A stretch of 37,577 nt of DNA from Nostoc sp. JL34. Lineage in GTDB: Bacteria > Cyanobacteriota > Cyanobacteriia > Cyanobacteriales > Nostocaceae. Both the position numbers and the translations under genes were made by a program. Location: positions 1 through 37,577 of the forward strand of contig NZ_JABXKQ010000110.1 of the NCBI RefSeq assembly GCF_017114945.1. Direction: 5' to 3'. Below, in pieces: positions 33,639-37,577 of this stretch; position 1 is the first letter of the stretch; each line of letters opens with the position of its first letter. The notes below the pieces were generated by a model. The model was given only the letters and a program-made list of their open reading frames with translations, did not search any database and was not told where the DNA came from.

Positions 33639-34553
33639 CTACTTAGATAGACGAGTCATTTCAAATAATTGCTGGGCATTACTTCCTAAAAAAGCATCGA
33701 AAAGTACCTGCTTTCCAGATTCTACTTCTACTAGATAGCGGTGGGCAATTTCATAATAGGCGTAAGTCCAAGGGATCTGAATTTCTGCACCACTGTTATC
33801 ATCTAACACTGTCACCATTTCTGTTACTGCTTGAGTTGCAGTTTGCCGCAAACCACAAGCAACATTTCCCTCTATCTCTGCTTTCATTGGTACACCCAGG
33901 TTAGCCAAACCATCGGCGGTAGTATCAATGTCTGGATATTCTGGAGTATTCTGTGCGTTGACGTAGCCTGTGAAATGGTTGACAGCATATCCATGCAGCA
34001 ATACCCAAGCACCATACTGAGTAACCTGATTCACCTCTTCGACAACAGAACGCTGGGGAGGTAGCCAAGGGCGGGTGAAGACTTGCTGGAGTTGTTTGGC
34101 GATGGTTTCAATGTTCGTGTCTTTTTGTAGAAGAGTAAGGGGTGAGGTCAGTTCGTATGGGATTGAAGATACAGTTTTAGAGATGAGTTGAGCAATATTA
34201 GTAGGCAATTCATCGACAATCAACTCGCTGATAAACAGTTTGGGTAAGTTAAATTTCTCTTGCTGCGGATGACGATAATGACGGGCGTACAAATGAGTTT
34301 GAGCAAAAGTATACTCTCCAGCCGCCACGTAACCCAAGGCTTCTGCAAGTTGCCCAAGGTAATCAATTCCCAAGTTAACTTGACCCCGTGGAGTATCTAC
34401 TAATAAACGCAAAGACCGAAAGGCGATATGGTCGTTGGCGACAGCCCCACCCGCAGCAGTAATCATTTGCTGGTAGGTACGGGCATAAATTACTCTGGCG
34501 CTGTATTCTTGCCAAAGTAATTTCCATAAATGAAAAGCTATTTCGGGTTTCAT
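33639..34553 (-). CDS. DUF1338 family, 2-oxoadipate dioxygenase/decarboxylase-like
   Basis: The 304-residue protein belongs to the DUF1338 family, whose studied members (HglS, YdcJ) are iron(II) enzymes of VOC fold that convert 2-oxoadipate to D-2-hydroxyglutarate in lysine breakdown. Likely metal ligands are His42 in NDHIAFRSLR, His193 in HGYAVNHFTGY and Glu268 in AYYEIAHRYL, a pattern that matches the two-His/one-Glu site of HglS. Length is shorter than the bacterial YdcJ type. The start at 34553 is supported by the family-like KPEIAFHLWKLLW. It stands alone, 20 bp or so from a short repeat on its upstream side. Substrate in cyanobacteria is unproven. Confidence 0.8.
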   Translation of the reverse strand: MKPEIAFHLWKLLWQEYSARVIYARTYQQMITAAGGAVANDHIAFRSLRLLVDTPRGQVNLGIDYLGQLAEALGYVAAGEYTFAQTHLYARHYRHPQQEKFNLPKLFISELIVDELPTNIAQLISKTVSSIPYELTSPLTLLQKDTNIETIAKQLQQVFTRPWLPPQRSVVEEVNQVTQYGAWVLLHGYAVNHFTGYVNAQNTPEYPDIDTTADGLANLGVPMKAEIEGNVACGLRQTATQAVTEMVTVLDDNSGAEIQIPWTYAYYEIAHRYLVEVESGKQVLFDAFLGSNAQQLFEMTRLSK

Positions 34554-34557
34554 AAAG

Positions 34558-34620
34558 GATTGGGGATTGGGGATGGTGGGGCCCTTTCTGGGGATAAGGG
34601 GGATTGGGATTGGGGATTGG
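34558..34620. repeat. short tandem repeat, GGGATTG-type
   Basis: Heptamer-like units GGATTGG and GGGATTG are repeated, interrupted in the middle by GGGGCCCTTTCTGGGGATAA. This is a second STRR-like array, lying between the DUF1338 start and the 3' end of the small frame on the same strand. Confidence 0.75.
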
Positions 34621-34818
34621 TTATTCTCCTTGTCTCTTCATCCCCTCTTCTTTTAAGAACTTAACTAATTCGCCGTAAGTCCCCGACTGAATTTGGTACT
34701 CCAAATCAGTGGCGGGATATAAAACCTTGCAGTACCAAGTACAGTGTGGGTAGTTCACGCTACTATGTACGCAGAAGTCTTTTAGAGTTACTGCGTAACG
34801 TTGTTGAGGCCGATGCAA
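34621..34818 (-). CDS. doubtful small protein
   Basis: A 65-residue frame that can start only at TTG (34818), directly behind an in-frame stop. It has no evident ribosome binding site. Its composition (TLKDFCVHSS, YPHCTWYCKVLYPATD and a Lys/Glu-rich end with KFLKEEGMKRQGE) looks protein-like. Three cysteines suggest a metal or disulfide site. It may be a short conserved cyanobacterial protein, possibly truncated at its start. Confidence is low. Confidence 0.35.
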   Translation of the reverse strand: MHRPQQRYAVTLKDFCVHSSVNYPHCTWYCKVLYPATDLEYQIQSGTYGELVKFLKEEGMKRQGE

Positions 34819-34977
34819 CTAAGGTGCAGGTCAAGAGACTTGTATGTACACCGTAGCTATTTTATCTGTATATTTGTGTAACCTTCTTCCAAAAACCTAG
34901 TTGTTGGGCGTTTATATTTGTGGTTTGATTTTAAGAGCCGTGGGGATAACCCAAAATCCAACATCCCAAAATCGCCC

Positions 34978-36027
34978 ATGATTGAAATTGACGGTTCCTA
35001 TGGAGAGGGAGGCGGACAAGTTCTTCGCACTTCCTTAAGTCTAGCCGCCATTACCGGCGAATCCATACGAATTACAGGCATTCGCGCTGGACGCAAAAAG
35101 CCAGGATTGGCAGCACAACACTTAACAGCAGTTCGGGCTGCGGCGAGAATTTGTAATGCCCAACTACGAGGTGATGCTTTGGGTTCAATGGTGCTGGAAT
35201 TCATTCCAGGTAGTGCTGTGCAAGCGGGAATTTATACCTTTGATGTTACTAAAGTACAACAAGGTGGTTCTGCGGGTGCGATCGCTCTAGTTTTACAGAC
35301 AATTCTCTTACCTTTAGCACTAGCATCCGGCAATTCCCAAGTAACACTAAAGGGTGGAACTCATGTAAACTTTAGCCCGACAGTGACGTATATTGAGCAA
35401 GTTTATCTGCCGATATTGCAACGCATGGGAATAGAAGCCCAAGTCAAGTTAGGTGCTTGGGGGTGGTTTCCCCAAGGTGGGGGAGAGGTAGAGTTACAGG
35501 TGGATGGCGGTGGTAAAATCGGCGGGATCAACTTGTTGGAACGGGGAAATTTGCAACAGGTGCGGGGACTAGCAGTGGTAACAGAATTGCCCTCTCATAT
35601 TCCCCAACGGATGGCGAATCGGGCGGAGAATTTGTTAAGGTCAGCTCATTTGAAAGTTACTGTACACACCTTGCGAGAAAGAGGTGTGGCACCTGGGGCG
35701 GGTATTTTCCTAACTGCTGAGTATCAGAACAGCTTAACTGGCTTTGGTGGATTTGGGCGGTTGCGGTTGTCAGCGGAAACAGTTGCAGAGATTGCTTGTC
35801 AGCAACTGCTTGAGTTTCATCACACCGGCGCAGCAGTAGATGAACATTTAGCAGATCAGTTATTATTGCCAGCTGCTTTAGCTTCACAAGGAAGTCAGTA
35901 TCGAGTGGCTGAAGTGAGTAGACATTTGACGACAAATGCAGCAGTAATTGAACAATTTGGGCTGGCGCAAATTACGGTCGATGAAGCTGAGAAAGTAGTG
36001 TCTGTGATTCCTATAATTGGTGGATGA
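34978..36027 (+). CDS. rtcA: RNA 3'-terminal phosphate cyclase RtcA
   Basis: The 349-residue enzyme converts RNA 3'-phosphate ends to 2',3'-cyclic phosphates using ATP, through an enzyme-AMP step on a histidine. The start MIEIDGSYGEGGGQVLRTSL is the family's normal one, so the ATG at 34978 is chosen. The upstream 20 codons from 34918 only translate a CCAAAATCC-type repeat. GGRKKPGLAAQH-like and QQGGSAGAIALVLQTIL segments follow. The adenylated residue should be His290 in GAAVDEHLADQLLLP, matching His309 of the E. coli enzyme. No rtcB or rtcR is nearby. The gene ends 2 bp from the converging ParB-like gene. Confidence 0.95.
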   Translation: MIEIDGSYGEGGGQVLRTSLSLAAITGESIRITGIRAGRKKPGLAAQHLTAVRAAARICNAQLRGDALGSMVLEFIPGSAVQAGIYTFDVTKVQQGGSAGAIALVLQTILLPLALASGNSQVTLKGGTHVNFSPTVTYIEQVYLPILQRMGIEAQVKLGAWGWFPQGGGEVELQVDGGGKIGGINLLERGNLQQVRGLAVVTELPSHIPQRMANRAENLLRSAHLKVTVHTLRERGVAPGAGIFLTAEYQNSLTGFGGFGRLRLSAETVAEIACQQLLEFHHTGAAVDEHLADQLLLPAALASQGSQYRVAEVSRHLTTNAAVIEQFGLAQITVDEAEKVVSVIPIIGG

Positions 36028-36029
36028 GA

Positions 36030-36827
36030 TTAGAGACTAAACACTTTTTTAAGAGCCTTGATTTTTGTAGTATCAATACCACATTCCAGTTGAGAGATAG
36101 GATTTAAGCTTTTCCACTTGCCTTTACTAGCACTGAATATAACATCAGATGAGTTTTCTATATCAATAGCTTCAAACCCATCTATTCGGGATTTTGATAA
36201 ATAAATCAAACGAGTAAACACTTCATCTCTTGATGCAGATTTGATACTCACAATTTCTGGTGGTGGTAGCGGCGATGGATCTGGTAATGGTAGAAGAAAG
36301 AATACTTTTGCAAGAGCATCCAACTTTTTGCCTTTAGTAATTCCACATTTCAAGGTAAGGATAGGATTGAAATTAGACCAGTTTTTACGATTAGACTCTG
36401 CAATTCGGTTTGTGGCAACAATAGGATCTACACCCTTTAAAGCACTACTTGGTTCTGATATTAAGTATTTCAGTGCGGCTAGAATAGTATCTCGTGATGC
36501 TGTATTCAAATTTACTTTAGGTAAAACTTCTCTAGCTAAAATTTTTGCCTGCTCAATAATTTGAGATTCTGGTGAGATGACTATACACCAGACTCGCTCT
36601 AACTTAGCTTGTTGAGCAACTGCATATACAAAATGATTACTAACAACTTGATATTGATAGTCACCCATTTCTTTAACAATAACAGGAATCCAATTTCGCC
36701 CATCAGCTTGTAAAACGGTTTCTGCTGCTGCTTTGATGATGAATTCCGATTCGGAAAACTTATCTCCAGCTTTAATCTCAGTTAACTTTAGATGCATTAG
36801 TTTGCCAATATTATCAAAATCACTCAT
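36030..36827 (-). CDS. ParB-like partner protein with two HhH-type repeats
   Basis: The 265-residue protein begins 1 bp inside the ParA stop (ATGA overlap), so the two are translationally coupled and probably a partition pair. The N-terminal part (about 12-90) looks like the ParB/sulfiredoxin nuclease-like fold: NWIPVIVKEMGDYQYQVVSN, then HFVYAVAQQAKLERVWCIVI. It lacks the long helix-turn-helix domain of chromosomal ParB. Instead it has two related blocks: VNLNTASRDTILAALKYLI...GVDPIVATNRI...LKCGITKGKKLDALAKVF (about 105-172) and IKSASRDEVFTRLIYL...LECGIDTTKIKALKKVF (about 195-263). A Pro-rich linker (PLPDPSPLPPPEI) joins them. The repeats resemble helix-hairpin-helix DNA-binding units (ComEA-like NTA start). 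Role in plasmid or chromosome partition is inferred. Confidence 0.6.
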   Translation of the reverse strand: MSDFDNIGKLMHLKLTEIKAGDKFSESEFIIKAAAETVLQADGRNWIPVIVKEMGDYQYQVVSNHFVYAVAQQAKLERVWCIVISPESQIIEQAKILAREVLPKVNLNTASRDTILAALKYLISEPSSALKGVDPIVATNRIAESNRKNWSNFNPILTLKCGITKGKKLDALAKVFFLLPLPDPSPLPPPEIVSIKSASRDEVFTRLIYLSKSRIDGFEAIDIENSSDVIFSASKGKWKSLNPISQLECGIDTTKIKALKKVFSL

Positions 36828-37538
36828 AAAATAAAGTACTCCTTAGCTAGTTCAAGATAATATTTTGCAGCAGTAGAATCCTTAAAAACTGCTGGAATTC
36901 GAGCGAAGGATGCACCCGCTACAATTGCATAACTTGGTAGACTGAATATTTTTGTATTGTTGTCATCTTTCATATACTTAGGATAAAAATAAGGGAGTAA
37001 ATTAAACTTGGATGCTTTAATTTCTCTGGTAATAATAGATGCAATTTCCTGATTTGCTATTTTAAGCTGAGGAGGAGTGATATTTTCGCCATTAAAAAAT
37101 ATAGGTAAGGCGATTGGCCCACTATCTCGTCTAGCTGCCTTAACTTTTGGTACTAACTCTTTAATTACTTTAGCTGCATTGTCTAAGGATGCTAAATTAT
37201 TGTGCTTAGTAGGTATCAAAACGGCGTCACAAGCGTAGAGGCTACTTTGACTAAAAAACATCCAGTTTGTCGGACAGTCAATAAATATATAATCATATTC
37301 ATACACAAAAGCTTTCAGGACATCTTTTAACCTAGCAGACCCCTTTTCAATTCTTGCAGCTAAGTCTTGCTCTGTAAAATTTCCCAGTTTTGGATCTGCG
37401 GGAATAACGTCAAATTGTAATGATTTCCCAGATTTAAATTTGACTGTAAACGCTTGAATTGTATCGTGAATGTTTAAATCTGTATCGGATAGACAATCAT
37501 ATAAACTAATTTTTCTTACTTCTAAGTAAGACGAGGTG
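36824..37538 (-). pseudogene. ParA-type ATPase, N-terminus lost at an IS end
   Basis: The frame is open from the IS repeat (37539) to the TGA at 36824, about 237 codons. It has the later ParA parts: SLYDCLSDTDLNIHDTIQ, DVIPADPKLGNF, the Walker B-type YDYIFIDCPTNW, then AVLIPTKHNNLASLDNAAKV and IPAVFKDSTAAKYYLELAKE. The N-terminal Walker A (KGGxGKT) and its switch are missing, because the reading frame meets a TAG inside the repeat at 37539-37571. A GTG at 37306 could start a shorter 160-residue product without any nucleotide-binding loop, which would not be an active ATPase. I read it as an IS-disrupted gene. A fuller copy could exist beyond the window only if the element is reversed out. Confidence 0.7.
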
Positions 37539-37571
37539 AAAAAACCAAACTATGTAAAGATAAGTAAATAC
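37539..37571 (-). mobile_element. IS terminal inverted repeat, right copy
   Basis: This is the inverted copy of 84-116 (32 of 33 identical on the opposite strand). Here the element would lie to the right, beyond 37571, and its end abuts the ParA remnant. The sequence just inside (CGTACAA) differs from that inside the left copy, so this is probably the other end of the element, or an end of a related one. The flank on the gene side is CA in the outward reading, not the TA expected for an IS630 target. Confidence 0.6.
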
Positions 37572-37577
37572 GTACAA

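Noticed and set aside
34918..34977. Upstream extension of rtcA
   Set aside because: It translates a CCAAAATCC-type repeat. The family starts at MIEIDGSYGEGGGQ.

Overview
This window looks like chromosomal (possibly plasmid) DNA of a filamentous, probably heterocyst-forming cyanobacterium of the Nostoc/Anabaena type. The reasons are many copies of the HIP1 octamer GCGATCGC (for example near 849, 1171, 3952, 5284, 7197, 14872, 18587, 28070 and 33332), 7-bp short tandem repeats (STRR-like, near 1377 and 34558), dispersed palindromic repeats of a kind common in Nostocales, a cyanobacterial group 2 sigma factor, and genes typical of that group (glgB, nifJ, a large Wzy-dependent polysaccharide locus). 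No tRNA, rRNA or CRISPR array was seen. Genus and species cannot be fixed from the sequence alone.

Layout. 1-118: the outer end of an IS630-type insertion sequence, with the first 17 codons of a transposase and its terminal repeat. 291-3858: a small lipoprotein, a small membrane-anchored conserved protein and the glycogen branching enzyme glgB. 4205-5800 (minus): a group 2 sigma factor followed by a ureidoglycolate-lyase-like gene. 6902-8964: a stand-alone RibD-type deaminase, a small exported protein and a long reading frame with no start codon, probably a broken gene. 9328-23754 (plus): a twelve-gene exopolysaccharide locus with a Wzc-like copolymerase/tyrosine kinase, a Wzx flippase, a Wzy/ligase-like polymerase, eight known or probable glycosyltransferases (one of them GT26, WecG/TagA type) and a methyltransferase. 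23919-25828 (minus): a Tat-exported GH10 xylanase and a membrane protein. 26266-29895: nifJ, carrying three separate in-frame low-complexity repeats. 29896-30957: a repeat-dense spacer. 30958-33552: a secreted seven-repeat FG-GAP (integrin-alpha-like) protein with RTX calcium-binding repeats. 33639-34818 (minus): a DUF1338 / 2-oxoadipate dioxygenase-like gene and a doubtful small ORF. 34978-36027: rtcA. 36030-37538 (minus): a ParB-like gene with two helix-hairpin-helix-like repeats, translationally coupled to a ParA gene whose Walker A end has been lost at an IS end.

The two extremities (84-116 and 37539-37571) are a 33-bp inverted repeat with one mismatch. I read them as the two kinds of terminal repeat of the same IS family. 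That fits a contig that ends in repeated IS copies.

How the genes work together. Activated sugars are built into repeat units by the glycosyltransferases, flipped by Wzx, polymerised by the Wzy-like protein and controlled in length by the Wzc-like kinase. The outer-membrane exporter (Wza) and a phosphoglycosyl transferase that starts the chain are not in the window. The xylanase beside the locus may trim or remodel polysaccharide. GlgB and NifJ belong to carbon storage and to pyruvate-driven ferredoxin reduction. The most unusual items are the IS-truncated ParA with its HhH-type ParB partner, the start-less ORF at 8407-8964, the in-frame repeats in nifJ, the 61-bp tandem repeats behind nifJ, and the near-identical propeller repeats of the FG-GAP/RTX protein.
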